A DNA stretch of 64,000 nt from an uncultured Sphingobacteriaceae bacterium (GCA_946480915.1 CAMLLO010000013.1:62001-126000), one strand, 5' to 3'; shown: positions 1 to 8,713, numbered from the stretch's first letter. Notes: generated by a model from the letters alone, not told the origin. Program-made: numbers and translations.

Positions 1-1422
1 AAGTGTAAAAATCTTATCCAAAAGGCTTTGAATAGCTTTGTCACCTGGTTCAATTCCATTGCTGATTAATGATTTAATTAGCCCCTCATAAGCAGATACC
101 TTTCTATTATCAATATCTTCCAATGATAGTTTTTTATCGATACTTAAAAACTTCAGCTCATCATCTAAACTCTTATAGGCCTTTTTTATATTATCAGCTT
201 GTCTTTCAGCGTCCGTTTTGCCGGTTTTATTCTTTCCGAAACCAGCATCCTTAGGTTTATTACGATCTTTTAAGATCTGTGCCGACTGATCTTTTAATAC
301 GACCTTTACTTTTTCAAATTCAGAATTTATTGCATTACGTAAACGATCGTCCTTGATTCCTGCTATTGAATTCTTTCGATCTTTTTCTAATTTGATCCAT
401 TGATCTCTATAAGCTGTTAAACTTTTAGCTCCAGCAATAAAGAGATTATTCTCTTTGGTTAATCCTTCGCGCAAATTCTGAATAAAATCAGTTTGACCTT
501 CTGCGTTAAAGGATTCCATAGTGGAAAGTAAACCTCCAAGTGGACCGGCAAAGAATTTGGCTGAAGAAGATTCAACGGGCTTTAAATCATATTCATTAGC
601 AATATTAACTTTCTCAATATATTCGGTTACAGCCTCTAACATTTGAGACAAAACAGATATCGCATCAGAAAATACGCCTGTTGTACCTTCGCCAATAGTT
701 TTTAAAAGCTTATCCCAGTTATCTTCAAGATTGGATATTTGACCGCCCAATGTTTTAGATATAGCAGCCATTGAACCAGACACGCCCTCTGCATCTCCCA
801 GGTTCGTGATATAGTTACGGATAGCTGTCGACGATTTGTCAACCTCTGTTTTAACACCCTTAAATGTGAAGATCACCTTGTCTCCGGCATCTCTGGCTTT
901 GATGCCAAATTCTTTTAATCGCTCGTATTCGCCAGTCTGCGCATCAAGGATCGCTTCGGCTAACTGGTTGAAAGATTTACCTGTTGATGCTGCTAAGTCA
1001 CCAAGCATTCTCATTTGTTTACCTGATGGAACAAATCCCTGATTAGCTAGCTTTACAAATGCATCAGTCAGTTCGCGAACGCCAAAAGGAGTTTTTGCAG
1101 CAAAATCCTGTATCTGATCCATTACAGAATTAGCCAGAGCATTAGATCCTAAAGTATTGGTCAAGACAGCCTCAAACTTTTGAAACTCAGAGGAAACTTC
1201 AATTATTTTTCTTGTGAAATCTCCGAAAGCCTGAAGGGATAAGTAGCCAGCCACGGCAGCGCCAGCAGTTTTAAAAAAGCTGTCGATCTTTGAGCCATTA
1301 TTTTGAACATTATTCGAAAAGTTATTTATCTTTCTTTCCATCTGATCGAAGCGAGACATAAAATCCCTATCGTCAATGGTCGCTTTCCAATCTAATTCAC
1401 CTCCAGATATACTTACTGCCAT
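1..1422 (-). CDS. Phage tail tape measure protein, N-terminal part
   Basis: Read on the minus strand from an ATG at 1422, the frame stays open for 474 codons to the window edge, so the C-terminus is missing. The N-terminus (MAVSISGGELDWKATIDD) and the following stretch with F-x-K-F-E-A-V-L, T-P-F-G-V-R-E-L-x-D-A-F-x-K-L and a long helical, A/Q-rich body are typical of tape measure proteins, which set tail length and line the tail lumen. It follows the tail assembly chaperone and its frameshift product, the expected order in siphoviruses. High certainty on family; full length unknown. Confidence 0.88.
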   Translation of the reverse strand, partial: MAVSISGGELDWKATIDDRDFMSRFDQMERKINNFSNNVQNNGSKIDSFFKTAGAAVAGYLSLQAFGDFTRKIIEVSSEFQKFEAVLTNTLGSNALANSVMDQIQDFAAKTPFGVRELTDAFVKLANQGFVPSGKQMRMLGDLAASTGKSFNQLAEAILDAQTGEYERLKEFGIKARDAGDKVIFTFKGVKTEVDKSSTAIRNYITNLGDAEGVSGSMAAISKTLGGQISNLEDNWDKLLKTIGEGTTGVFSDAISVLSQMLEAVTEYIEKVNIANEYDLKPVESSSAKFFAGPLGGLLSTMESFNAEGQTDFIQNLREGLTKENNLFIAGAKSLTAYRDQWIKLEKDRKNSIAGIKDDRLRNAINSEFEKVKVVLKDQSAQILKDRNKPKDAGFGKNKTGKTDAERQADNIKKAYKSLDDELKFLSIDKKLSLEDIDNRKVSAYEGLIKSLISNGIEPGDKAIQSLLDKIFTL

Positions 1423-1432
1423 ATTTTAATAA

Positions 1433-2094
1433 TTAAAATCCAAGATCTTCTATCTCTTTTTGAACAGTATTTTTAGGTGATTCCTCTTTATCTGATGTCT
1501 TTGAATTTGGAATCATGGCCATATCCATCATAAAATTGGCCCAACTTAGTTTCCATAAGACAAAATCCCTACTGCATCTAAAATACTTCCTGTAACTATT
1601 TATTATTCTGAATGGGCTATAATCTCCGCATTCTCTCTCGGGCTCATCCTGATCACGTTCATTGTTTTGATCGAGATGATAGAACTTAAAAAAGATTCAA
1701 CTTGTATTTGCGACAATACAACCTCTAAAACAAGCTTAAAATCCTCTGGTGTAAAATTCCACCTAATTATATTTAAAAGCTCATCAGAGGGTTCTTTATG
1801 ATTGTTTTGGACAGCTACTGCTATGATATATATAAGATCATCAAGATGAGCTGATGACGTTAAAAGGAATGTTTCAAATAAGCTTTTGTCAAAAACATCT
1901 GATGGTATTTGCAATATTCTCGATGAAATCCTATAAATGTTCCCAACTACAATTGGTCGAATTTTAAATCTATATTCCTTAGGATTTACACCGCCTCCTA
2001 GTTTGTCGTTATGGGCATTGACATCGATCTTAATAATGACTTCCTTGCTTGTAAGAACATCAACTTCTTTGGTAAGCACTTCATTTTCAATCAT
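1433..2094 (-). CDS. Tail assembly chaperone, -1 frameshift fusion (gpGT-like)
   Basis: This is the predicted long product made when ribosomes slip back one base at the TTTTTTA heptamer (1687-1693). It shares 136 codons with the short product, then continues in the -1 frame for 84 codons to a TAA at 1433-1435, giving about 220 residues and ending EIEDLGF just 11 nt before the tape measure ATG. In lambda-type phages the short and long chaperones bind the tape measure protein during tail assembly. The extension frame has no good start codon of its own near its beginning, which argues for frameshifting. Slippage itself is inferred. Confidence 0.7.
1603..2094 (-). CDS. Tail assembly chaperone, short form (gpG-like)
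   Basis: A 163-residue acidic protein directly upstream of the tape measure gene and downstream of the tail tube gene, the position of gpG-type chaperones. I recognise it by position, size and the frameshift arrangement, not by a diagnostic motif. A copy of the recurrent 28-bp motif (2113-2140) lies 18 nt before its ATG, and a TAATTTTG box follows that motif, so it may be transcribed separately from the tube gene, which is followed by a terminator. Confidence 0.75.
   Translation of the reverse strand: MIENEVLTKEVDVLTSKEVIIKIDVNAHNDKLGGGVNPKEYRFKIRPIVVGNIYRISSRILQIPSDVFDKSLFETFLLTSSAHLDDLIYIIAVAVQNNHKEPSDELLNIIRWNFTPEDFKLVLEVVLSQIQVESFLSSIISIKTMNVIRMSPRENAEIIAHSE
1687..1693 (-). other. Slippery heptamer for -1 ribosomal frameshifting
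   Basis: On the minus strand the sequence is T-TTT-TTA, with TTT and TTA as zero-frame codons, which fits the X-XXY-YYZ rule. It lies 27 codons before the zero-frame stop, well inside the overlap of the two frames. I did not identify a downstream pseudoknot by eye. Confidence 0.7.
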
Positions 2095-2112
2095 GGTTTA
2101 AAAGTACAAAAT

Positions 2113-2140
2113 TATTATTAATGTTATATATACGTATATT
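2113..2140 (-). promoter_or_regulatory. Recurrent 28-bp phage motif, copy 1
   Basis: Read on the minus strand: AATATACG, 8 variable bases, then AACATTAATAATA (split here for length). It lies upstream of the tail assembly chaperone start. The same bipartite motif with the same spacing occurs ten times in region A. Confidence 0.6.
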
Positions 2141-2210
2141 TTTGTTTACCTACCAAGACAAACCGTATTTAGCATTTCGTTCCTTAGATTTTTTATTCCA
2201 ATTTTACTGA

Positions 2211-2624
2211 ATGAAAACAGTAAAGACTACTCTCATAGTAATCGGCACTCTTTTAGGAGTATATATACTAATATCTTTCGGTGTATGGATTTGGCAAATG
2301 AATGAATATGCTAAATGGCATGATATATCCTTATATGAAGAAATAAAAGTTAGAAATATAGTTTCTTCACGTTCAAAGGAATACAGTTTTAAACTAGTTA
2401 CTATTGATAATGAATCTTATTTTAAGAATGATAAAACTGGTGAAATAACCGTTTTGAAGCCTGGTGAAAAAGTAATATTCTACAATTGCAAAGAAGATAA
2501 GCTAAAAAGATTCCAAGCCACGGTAGATTATAAAGGCGAATTCGGAAAGGTGTACGTTTGGGACCTCAAAGAGTTTAATGATGTAGCTGAAGTTTTAAAT
2601 AACAAAAAAGCCTCTAATAATTGA
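2211..2624 (+). CDS. Small single-pass membrane protein, moron-like
   Basis: 137 residues with an N-terminal membrane helix (about residues 8-28, VIGTLLGVYILISFGVWIW) followed by a charged, probably extracytoplasmic domain of unknown family. It is the only plus-strand gene in the late operon and sits between the tail tube and tail chaperone genes, with its own upstream spacer and a hairpin at its 3' end. That is the arrangement of a moron, a gene expressed independently in the lysogen. Function unknown. Confidence 0.72.
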   Translation: MKTVKTTLIVIGTLLGVYILISFGVWIWQMNEYAKWHDISLYEEIKVRNIVSSRSKEYSFKLVTIDNESYFKNDKTGEITVLKPGEKVIFYNCKEDKLKRFQATVDYKGEFGKVYVWDLKEFNDVAEVLNNKKASNN

Positions 2625-2629
2625 GGCTT
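2608..2629 (-). terminator. Terminator after the tail tube gene
   Basis: The arms AAGCCTC and GAGGCTT enclose an 8-base loop. On the minus strand the stem is followed by six T residues, so it suits the late transcript. It overlaps the stop codon of the opposing moron gene. Confidence 0.75.
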
Positions 2630-2654
2630 ACTTAAAATGATAACAGTGAAACTA

Positions 2655-3179
2655 TTAAGCTGGTGTAGCAACCGAGAAAGTATAAGGTGCAGTATCAGCT
2701 TTTGTAGGCGCAAGTGCCTTCCAATTGATAACAATTTTACCAAGTTCACCATCTTGAAAAGATAGATTCCATACTGGTAACAGTTGCATTCTTACTACTG
2801 CTAAAATCGCCCCGTTTTTACTCTCAATTTCTCCTGAAACTTCAAGTGGTGTATAAACAGCCGGAGGGGTAAATACTTTTCTGGTTGTAGCTCCGGCTCC
2901 AGTTGTAGTAACTGTACCGCCGAATACTTTAACAGCTGTATCAGGATCCACATCATAAATCTCAAGCGTACCTGACATTTTAGGCTCTTCTGTAACGGTG
3001 CTTTCAAATGCCTCGGATTGCTCTTCTATAAAAAAGTCCTGAGTTGTTGCTTCACTGGAAGTAGCATTGGTAGTCCCTTTTACGGTTGTACCTAAGGCAG
3101 TTAAGGCAGTACCCATACCACCATCTCCTGCTATTGCGCCAATTTTGAAGGATTTGTAACCTTTTAATGGTTTAGACAT
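2655..3179 (-). CDS. Major tail tube protein
   Basis: 174 residues starting MSKPLKGYKSFKIGAIAGDG, rich in T, G and beta-prone segments, with an SGTLEIYDVDPDTAVKVFGG-type core and a C-terminal VINWKALAPTK segment typical of siphovirus tube proteins. It follows the tail completion gene by 11 nt and precedes the tail assembly chaperone. The tube polymerises around the tape measure protein. Family assigned from composition, size and position. Confidence 0.78.
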   Translation of the reverse strand: MSKPLKGYKSFKIGAIAGDGGMGTALTALGTTVKGTTNATSSEATTQDFFIEEQSEAFESTVTEEPKMSGTLEIYDVDPDTAVKVFGGTVTTTGAGATTRKVFTPPAVYTPLEVSGEIESKNGAILAVVRMQLLPVWNLSFQDGELGKIVINWKALAPTKADTAPYTFSVATPA

Positions 3180-3190
3180 ATCTAATGTTT

Positions 3191-3616
3191 TTAAATATTA
3201 ACTGATGAAAATTCTATTCTGAAGTTGATGTAATGCTGGTTATTCTCGTCCTGAAAAATGTTATCCTGTTGAATTATGAATGTATAGTTCCCGTTGTCAC
3301 CATCGAACTCTCCAAAATGAGTATTGAAAAGATTTGCCAGGTAAGTTAATCGAGCAGTATCAGGCTGGCTTTTATCATCGGGCCTATCGGCGAAAACCAG
3401 ATTCGGAACGTACAGATTAACGTTTAAAATCCCTTCTTGGACAGCTTCACGATTCAACGGCAATGAGTTAACTACAATATCTTCAGAAACTGAATTATTT
3501 GGCCTTTGAAACTTGTATAATCCACCGTTTGGCTTTTTAGCATCATTCCAAAAATCAGCTTTATTCTTAATGTATGATACAAGTATATTTACAACGCCTA
3601 AAGATGTTTTACTCAT
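3191..3616 (-). CDS. Tail completion/terminator protein
   Basis: 141 residues between the gp10-like neck gene and the tail tube gene. It overlaps the upstream gene by four bases, suggesting translational coupling. Size, alpha/beta composition and position match the protein that caps the head-proximal end of the tail tube. No catalytic motif is expected. Assignment rests mainly on synteny. Confidence 0.62.
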   Translation of the reverse strand: MSKTSLGVVNILVSYIKNKADFWNDAKKPNGGLYKFQRPNNSVSEDIVVNSLPLNREAVQEGILNVNLYVPNLVFADRPDDKSQPDTARLTYLANLFNTHFGEFDGDNGNYTFIIQQDNIFQDENNQHYINFRIEFSSVNI

Positions 3617-4071
3617 AACTTTTTAACCTTTCTCGATATCTCCTTGAGGGCAAACCTCAGATCAATTTCAGCCTGTTTTCCGGATGATGTTAACACATCT
3701 TTACCCAGACTTTCAACTGCTGCAGCGTAATCCATTCCGGCAACTACAATGAGCGTATATCCGTTAGTGAAATTTGATTTTAATTCGGATATAAACTGTT
3801 TTGCTGATTGAACACCTTTTGATTTATCGGTACCACTTTGAGCTTCCTCATAATTCTCATGAACCGTTCTACCGTTTTTCAAAACGATATAACCGATCGA
3901 GCTTCTGAGGTTTCCGGTCTGATCGAGATAGGATCCGTTTAGCCTGGCATTTCTCACAAATGTTTCTCCAACAAGAATAAGCCGGTTTAAAATAACCTGC
4001 TCAATACGTTGAAGTTTAACAGCAAACATCTGTCTGACATCTGCATTCGAGAAACGCGGTTTTATACCCAT
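3613..4071 (-). CDS. HK97 gp10-like neck protein
   Basis: 152 residues; the segment with R-N-A-R-L-N-G-S-Y-x-D-x-T-G-N-L-R-S-S-I-G and the later DYAAAVESLGKDVL are the usual hallmarks of HK97-gp10-like head-tail joining proteins. It overlaps its upstream neighbour by 10 bases and its downstream neighbour by 4, within a compact morphogenesis operon. Confidence 0.78.
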   Translation of the reverse strand: MGIKPRFSNADVRQMFAVKLQRIEQVILNRLILVGETFVRNARLNGSYLDQTGNLRSSIGYIVLKNGRTVHENYEEAQSGTDKSKGVQSAKQFISELKSNFTNGYTLIVVAGMDYAAAVESLGKDVLTSSGKQAEIDLRFALKEISRKVKKL

Positions 4072-4394
4072 ATCCTAGCGTTCATCATACCTCTGTGAAA
4101 TCGTTTCACGGTACCGGCGGCAATCAGCTTATCAAGCTTAAAAACCTCAACCGATGTTCCTGTCGATATATCTTCATTCTCATTAGACATATAAACCATT
4201 CCACCGAAGTCAATCCTCTGGCCGTCATTGCTGGTTGTGGTCCTTCCGGCATCGTTAGGCTCATATCTGCAAGGAATAAGGATTTCTGATTCACCTGCCG
4301 ACTGTTCTGGAGTTATCCAATCACCAGCCTCATTTTGATAGGAAGCGATAGGCTCTAAAACTATTTTAAACTTCAGTGTGTCCGGATAATACAT
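4062..4394 (-). CDS. Head closure / head-tail adaptor protein
   Basis: 110 residues, beta-rich, with an R-x-x-P-N-D-A-G-R-T-T-T-S-N-D-G segment and a short helix at the end, as in SPP1 gp16-like head closure proteins. Start ATG overlaps the preceding stop by one base. It would seal the portal after packaging and dock the tail. Family inferred from size and order. Confidence 0.6.
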   Translation of the reverse strand: MYYPDTLKFKIVLEPIASYQNEAGDWITPEQSAGESEILIPCRYEPNDAGRTTTSNDGQRIDFGGMVYMSNENEDISTGTSVEVFKLDKLIAAGTVKRFHRGMMNARIWV

Positions 4395-4696
4395 TACCAG
4401 TAACTTGAAGCATCACTTACGGTAGGTTTTGCATCAGAACCATTTACCAAATTAGCTATCCTTTGCTCAATTGCAGCTGGATTTAGTGAAATAGAAAAAC
4501 CACCTTCAGAAATACTTGTCAACCCTCTCAAACTATACAAAACTGCAAGAGAAGCTTTAGTCACAGAGTCTTTATGATTACCTGAATTATATACCAAGTC
4601 CGGATCCAACCCTAAGTCTTCAGCAGACTTATTAATCTTTCCTTCCGGTATACCTGGTATTAAAACTTCTGCCTTTATAGCTTCTCTTATAGTCAT
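4394..4696 (-). CDS. Head-tail connector protein
   Basis: A 100-residue mostly helical protein immediately after the major capsid gene, the slot used by gp6/gp15-type connector proteins that bind the portal ring. The alternating helical N-terminus and the final DASSYW fit small Bacteroidota phage connectors. No catalytic residues expected; identity rests on position. Confidence 0.6.
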   Translation of the reverse strand: MTIREAIKAEVLIPGIPEGKINKSAEDLGLDPDLVYNSGNHKDSVTKASLAVLYSLRGLTSISEGGFSISLNPAAIEQRIANLVNGSDAKPTVSDASSYW

Positions 4697-4709
4697 TTCA
4701 AAGAACGTT

Positions 4710-5798
4710 TTAAGCGAAAGTGCCTGTGTTATTGGTATTCAATGCAAATGATTGATCAATTGTATCCCAAGAAGGGAAAGCATTGAATTCATAAGCAGTA
4801 GTTTCAACAACAGGATCCACAGTGCTGAATTTTTTAATCAGATTTCCCTGATATTCAGCATAGGAAACCTGAGGTTGCGGACGTTCTTTTTCAACAATCG
4901 GTGCAACGTGTAAACGGCCGACCGCTCCATCAGGAGTATAGATTACGTTATCTAATCCAAATGGGTTAGCATAAGTAACCTTTCCATCTATTTCGATACC
5001 GATTGAAGCATTGAATGGACGTATTTGAGGCCAATTGTTAGATGACAAGAAGTTGTTGACCTTACTGATATTCATATCAATATTGTCAGTTGTACCTTTT
5101 GAAAGTAAACCGAATTTTGTCAACACCTTTTTAGATTCCAATATTTGGAAAACCTTTGTAGGATGCATTCTTATAACACCTCCGGTTATTCCAAGATCAG
5201 CCATCGGCTCAAAGAATGATTTTCTCAAATCCAATAAAGGATCTGAATTTTCGGTATCACTCCAAATGGCACCAGTAGTACCTGTTTTATGAGAAGCTGG
5301 CATTCCGAAATCAACATCGTATTGTGTTACTACACCTACGTTATTTTCGGCTGTAAAACTGATTTTACCGGCGCTCGATAACATCTGTCCAAGCATCCAG
5401 TCGATACGTTTGTGAGGTGCTATTGAGCAAAACTCAACATCATCAAAAATCAAAGCTAACACACGTTGCATGTTTGGATCTACCTGCTTTGTAAGATTAA
5501 TGTACTTCATCAACAAATCTTCATCCATTGTGCGTTTACCACGGATCGATGGAATCTTACCGGATTTGTCACGCAAAGCATCACGAGTATGCTCAGGAGC
5601 TGACACATTGAATGCGGTAACGTTACCGGCAACACCTGCTTTACGGTCACCGATCACGGTTTTCCATTCCAGACTATCTACCGGATTTACTGTGACCAAA
5701 GAAGGCCAGAAAATGGCTGCGAAACGTGCTCTTGTTTCGTCAATGTAAGATTGCAAATTCTTTTCCTTTGCAATCTCTTTAATAACTGTTCCGTACAT
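4710..5798 (-). CDS. Major capsid protein (HK97 fold, gpE-like)
   Basis: 362 residues. It follows the decoration protein gene by 14 nt and precedes the connector genes. The sequence carries the capsid-type R-x-R-F-A-A-I-F-W-P-S segment, a dimer-contact helix, and a late V-V-E-K-E-R-P-Q-P-Q-V-S-Y stretch common in gpE-type capsid proteins of Bacteroidota phages. Length is normal and there is no obvious protease gene nearby, so maturation may be proteolysis-free. Confidence 0.82.
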   Translation of the reverse strand: MYGTVIKEIAKEKNLQSYIDETRARFAAIFWPSLVTVNPVDSLEWKTVIGDRKAGVAGNVTAFNVSAPEHTRDALRDKSGKIPSIRGKRTMDEDLLMKYINLTKQVDPNMQRVLALIFDDVEFCSIAPHKRIDWMLGQMLSSAGKISFTAENNVGVVTQYDVDFGMPASHKTGTTGAIWSDTENSDPLLDLRKSFFEPMADLGITGGVIRMHPTKVFQILESKKVLTKFGLLSKGTTDNIDMNISKVNNFLSSNNWPQIRPFNASIGIEIDGKVTYANPFGLDNVIYTPDGAVGRLHVAPIVEKERPQPQVSYAEYQGNLIKKFSTVDPVVETTAYEFNAFPSWDTIDQSFALNTNNTGTFA

Positions 5799-5812
5799 TT
5801 TTTAGCCTCCTA

Positions 5813-6418
5813 TTAGCGTTGTTCAGAAAAAATAATTAAACCTTTCAGGGCATCTTTCACCGCCTGAGGTGTTGTGTAAGGCAGACGTCTATTATAAGTT
5901 ATTCCCTCACGAACAACGGCAACAAATACATTCTTACCCACTTCTGTGTCGTTCCTTAGCTGGCCATTAACTTCTACTTTCAATGCTCCAGCGGCTGCTC
6001 CACTCGCAGCAGAATGAAATAGCACATCTCCAACATTCACGGCCCCTAATGATGTTCCAACTGTGATTATGTCATAATCAGCGTTGGAGGTATTAATGCC
6101 TGAAATAGCATAAGACTTACCACCTACTGCTGGGGAAACGACGTCACTTGCTACAATTAAATGTGCTTGATTATTTACGCTCTTTGCAATTTTGTAAGTA
6201 GTAGATCCGTCTACTGCGGCTTCAACTATGGTTGCGGTTTTTAGAATTTTGACCAAGCGTGTGCTTTCGTCAAAATTAACAAAGGTACCAGCCCTTAATA
6301 AGGATTTGTCAACAAGACCTGTATTATCTAAAGTACCGCCTCCTGCATAATCAGAGGTGACTTTTATAAACACTGGAGGTGTTGCAATGTCTGATTGGTT
6401 TTCTATTTCTAGTCCCAT
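5813..6418 (-). CDS. Head decoration / fiber-like protein
   Basis: 201 residues, low in aromatic residues and rich in A, V, G and T, predicted mostly beta. It sits between scaffold and major capsid genes, where decoration (gpD- or Hoc-like) proteins usually lie. The C-terminus (VKDALKGLIIFSEQR) ends two codons before the capsid leader. The exact fold is unknown. Confidence 0.6.
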   Translation of the reverse strand: MGLEIENQSDIATPPVFIKVTSDYAGGGTLDNTGLVDKSLLRAGTFVNFDESTRLVKILKTATIVEAAVDGSTTYKIAKSVNNQAHLIVASDVVSPAVGGKSYAISGINTSNADYDIITVGTSLGAVNVGDVLFHSAASGAAAGALKVEVNGQLRNDTEVGKNVFVAVVREGITYNRRLPYTTPQAVKDALKGLIIFSEQR

Positions 6419-6420
6419 TT

Positions 6421-7110
6421 TTACATTTCTTGAATATTGATACCACTATCTTTAGGTGAAATGGTTTTACCGAATTCTTTGATAGCTTCTGTAAAAGCCG
6501 TTGGTGAAGATGTGCTGCCTTTAAGGACAGTACCATCACCAATAGACTGATTAACTGCTAATTGTTTTGCAGATGTCCATTTGGAATCCAGTTTAGTAAT
6601 AACTTCCTCCTGATTGAAATCATCAGAAATCATAACATCATCAGCCCAGTCCTCTGGAATACCCTTTTCTTTAAGAGCAACCTTTAATTTTCCTCGAACA
6701 TCATTTGACTGGATTTGCTTAGTTAAGGATGCGAACGGCTCTAAAGCGGTTTTAACTGCATCAGCAACTAACTTTGCAACATCTGTTTGTTGACCGGGTT
6801 TCTTTTTTGACGCCTCATCATCATCATCGTCATCATCATCCACTTTTTTCTTAGCGATGAAATCAAATTCCTTTTCAAGATTTGTTCTAACGGAACGAGA
6901 TTTGCGATCAGATTCTTTTTGAACCAGTTCAACCATGTCATCAAAAGAAAAAACACCTGTATCGAGATCATCTATAGTGCTGTCGATATCATCTTCGGTG
7001 TTAATCTTTGCCTCAATTTTAGTGAGTAAAAGATCCAATCCTTTCGGTGTGAGTTTTTTAAGAGAACCGCCTTTTTTTGCTTGGAGTTTCTCTAAAATGA
7101 TTTTACGCAT
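6421..7110 (-). CDS. Capsid scaffolding protein
   Basis: 229 residues, strongly charged and helical, with a run of eight aspartates at about residue 96 encoded by GAT/GAC repeats (6813-6842 region). A long helical C-terminal half follows. Position upstream of the decoration and capsid genes and the composition fit a GP20-like phage scaffold. The stop precedes the decoration ATG by only two bases. Confidence 0.72.
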   Translation of the reverse strand: MRKIILEKLQAKKGGSLKKLTPKGLDLLLTKIEAKINTEDDIDSTIDDLDTGVFSFDDMVELVQKESDRKSRSVRTNLEKEFDFIAKKKVDDDDDDDDEASKKKPGQQTDVAKLVADAVKTALEPFASLTKQIQSNDVRGKLKVALKEKGIPEDWADDVMISDDFNQEEVITKLDSKWTSAKQLAVNQSIGDGTVLKGSTSSPTAFTEAIKEFGKTISPKDSGINIQEM

Positions 7111-7188
7111 AGTAGTTTTTTAAGCTATTGTTAGAATAGGCTTAAAATTACTATGAGAAGAAAGGTATTGGAGTATTGAGGGAATTGA

Positions 7189-7220
7189 AATCTGTAATAT
7201 AAGAGCTAATATTACAGATT
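7189..7220 (-). terminator. Hairpin overlapping the MuF gene stop codon
   Basis: A perfect 12-bp stem (AATCTGTAATAT and its complement) with an 8-base loop. Its 5' arm on the minus strand contains the stop codon of the MuF-like gene. Only three T residues follow, so it may attenuate or stabilise the transcript and not fully terminate it. Confidence 0.55.
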
Positions 7221-8261
7221 AGGTAAAAACTTCTTATTATCCTGAATAAAAAACGGTAAAGACTTCCATCCTTTTATCTTTTCTCTGTTTTCCTCAACCC
7301 ATTTTGAAGCTGATGATGGGATACTATTAACGGTTCCTTTGAACTTAAATCCAGATTCTTTACCTGCTAAAACAGCATCTTCATATCTGTCAAAGTCAGC
7401 TGGCGAAGCTAATCTTGGAACAGCTGGACATAGGCATTGAGCATGAAAACCTCGATGTTTATAACCGGCTGGATATGGACCAACAAGAGTATCACAGATA
7501 TCATACCTAGGATGATTATTTGACAGAATAATATCAATACCAATTACAAAGGGGGTTGTGGACCATCGCTCGAAATCAGAAGATCTATATGCATCATTAA
7601 CCTCTGTTCTGGTTAATCTCAATGCGTTCTTAAATGAACTTCTGTAAACTCCCCTACCTGGTGTATATTTCTTTGCGGCTTTACTTAACACCAGCTTACC
7701 TGAAGTATTCTTTACCCGTCTGAATAACTTATCAGGCTCTTGCAAATATTGTTTTTGTTCCCGGGCCATAACAGCAGCTGGCTTACCTTCAGATATGCCA
7801 GTATACAACCCTTGTTCAATTTCACTGCGGAACTGATCCGTATATTTCCAAACCCGATCAGATAGATTCAGTCCCTTTATTCTTCTTTTGGTAAATGCTT
7901 CGAGAGCTTTTTCATTGCGCTGGTAAAGGACTGATTTAATCTGCTCTGATACCTCTTTCCCTGCATAGTGATTCGCAAGCATTTCATCCATCTTGCTATC
8001 TGCAAGCCCCCATTGTTGTTTAGTTCCATCAACCAGAATGACGGTTAATTGCTCATGGAATTCAAGAAGGGCCCTGTCGATTTGTTTACTAAGTATTGGA
8101 TAATCGGAAATCTTAAAGATCGCTTTCTTTAATTTAACGGATCCTGCCTGATTGAATATCTTATCAATGGTCCGAAAATAAGAATCCTGCACCTGCCGTT
8201 GATAGCGTTTTATTGCCTTTAGGTGCAATTGTTCGTACTTTTTAGCGATTTTATCAGGCAT
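7212..8261 (-). CDS. MuF/SPP1 gp7-like head morphogenesis protein
   Basis: 349 residues with a helical N-terminal half and a C-terminal MuF-type domain: R-L-T-R-T-E-V-N-D-A-Y-R followed by D-I-C-D-T-L-V-G-P-Y and H-x-x-C-x-C-P-A-V. Those Cys/His positions are typical of the family. Such proteins ride on the portal and are packaged in a few copies. No toxin domain is fused. The ATG overlaps the preceding stop (ATGCCTGA), which couples translation. Confidence 0.82.
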   Translation of the reverse strand: MPDKIAKKYEQLHLKAIKRYQRQVQDSYFRTIDKIFNQAGSVKLKKAIFKISDYPILSKQIDRALLEFHEQLTVILVDGTKQQWGLADSKMDEMLANHYAGKEVSEQIKSVLYQRNEKALEAFTKRRIKGLNLSDRVWKYTDQFRSEIEQGLYTGISEGKPAAVMAREQKQYLQEPDKLFRRVKNTSGKLVLSKAAKKYTPGRGVYRSSFKNALRLTRTEVNDAYRSSDFERWSTTPFVIGIDIILSNNHPRYDICDTLVGPYPAGYKHRGFHAQCLCPAVPRLASPADFDRYEDAVLAGKESGFKFKGTVNSIPSSASKWVEENREKIKGWKSLPFFIQDNKKFLPNL

Positions 8262-8409
8262 TGTTTTTCTTTTGTTGACTTGTAAGGTGGTAACTATTGC
8301 AAAGAGTACAGAAGTAATATCTGCACTCTTCTCTTTTGCTTTTTGGATTGGTAACTTTTGCTAAAACTAGCATTGCACCAATTTTATCCAACTTCTTCTT
8401 TTTGCACAT
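8254..8409 (-). CDS. Small Cys-rich putative zinc-ribbon protein
   Basis: 51 residues (MCKKKKLDKIGAM...), ending CRYYFCTLCNSYHLTSQQ. The C-x4-C-x2-C-x3-H spacing suggests zinc binding. It starts two bases after the previous stop and overlaps the MuF-like gene by eight bases, so it sits in a tight operon. Function unknown. Confidence 0.6.
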   Translation of the reverse strand: MCKKKKLDKIGAMLVLAKVTNPKSKREECRYYFCTLCNSYHLTSQQKKNNA

Positions 8410-8411
8410 CC

Positions 8412-8543
8412 TTAATCCAGTTCAAAACATGCGGTCATGGGTAATTGTGGATCATCTACATCAACATGTACATGCAATGTTTCATACTCAGGCTGATCTT
8501 CAGCCAATGGCAGGTTCGATTCTTCGAATTTAATTGATCTCAT
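8412..8543 (-). CDS. Small acidic protein
   Basis: A 43-residue acidic ORF (MRSIKFEESNLPLAEDQPEY...) with overlaps or near overlaps on both sides: its ATG overlaps the preceding TGA as ATGA and its stop is two bases before the next ATG. No family recognised. The overlaps are the main support for translation. Confidence 0.55.
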   Translation of the reverse strand: MRSIKFEESNLPLAEDQPEYETLHVHVDVDDPQLPMTACFELD

Positions 8544-8713
8544 AATATTAATTTTTGTTTGAAACTTTCAATCATTCTTTCCTGACTTTCAGGAGAAGAA
8601 TATTTTAATTCGTGAAGAAACTCTCTCATTTCAATTCGTAGGTTATTGCTCCGATGGTAGAATTTACTCAATAAAGTGCCGGTTAGATTATTGACCTGTT
8701 TCAGGTATATCAT
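8540..8713 (-). CDS. Small helical protein
   Basis: 57 residues with an amphipathic, charged C-terminal half (REFLHELKYSSPESQERMIE). The start at 8713 lies inside the end of the upstream nuclease-like gene, and the stop overlaps the next start as ATGA. Unknown function. Confidence 0.55.
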   Translation of the reverse strand: MIYLKQVNNLTGTLLSKFYHRSNNLRIEMREFLHELKYSSPESQERMIESFKQKLIL

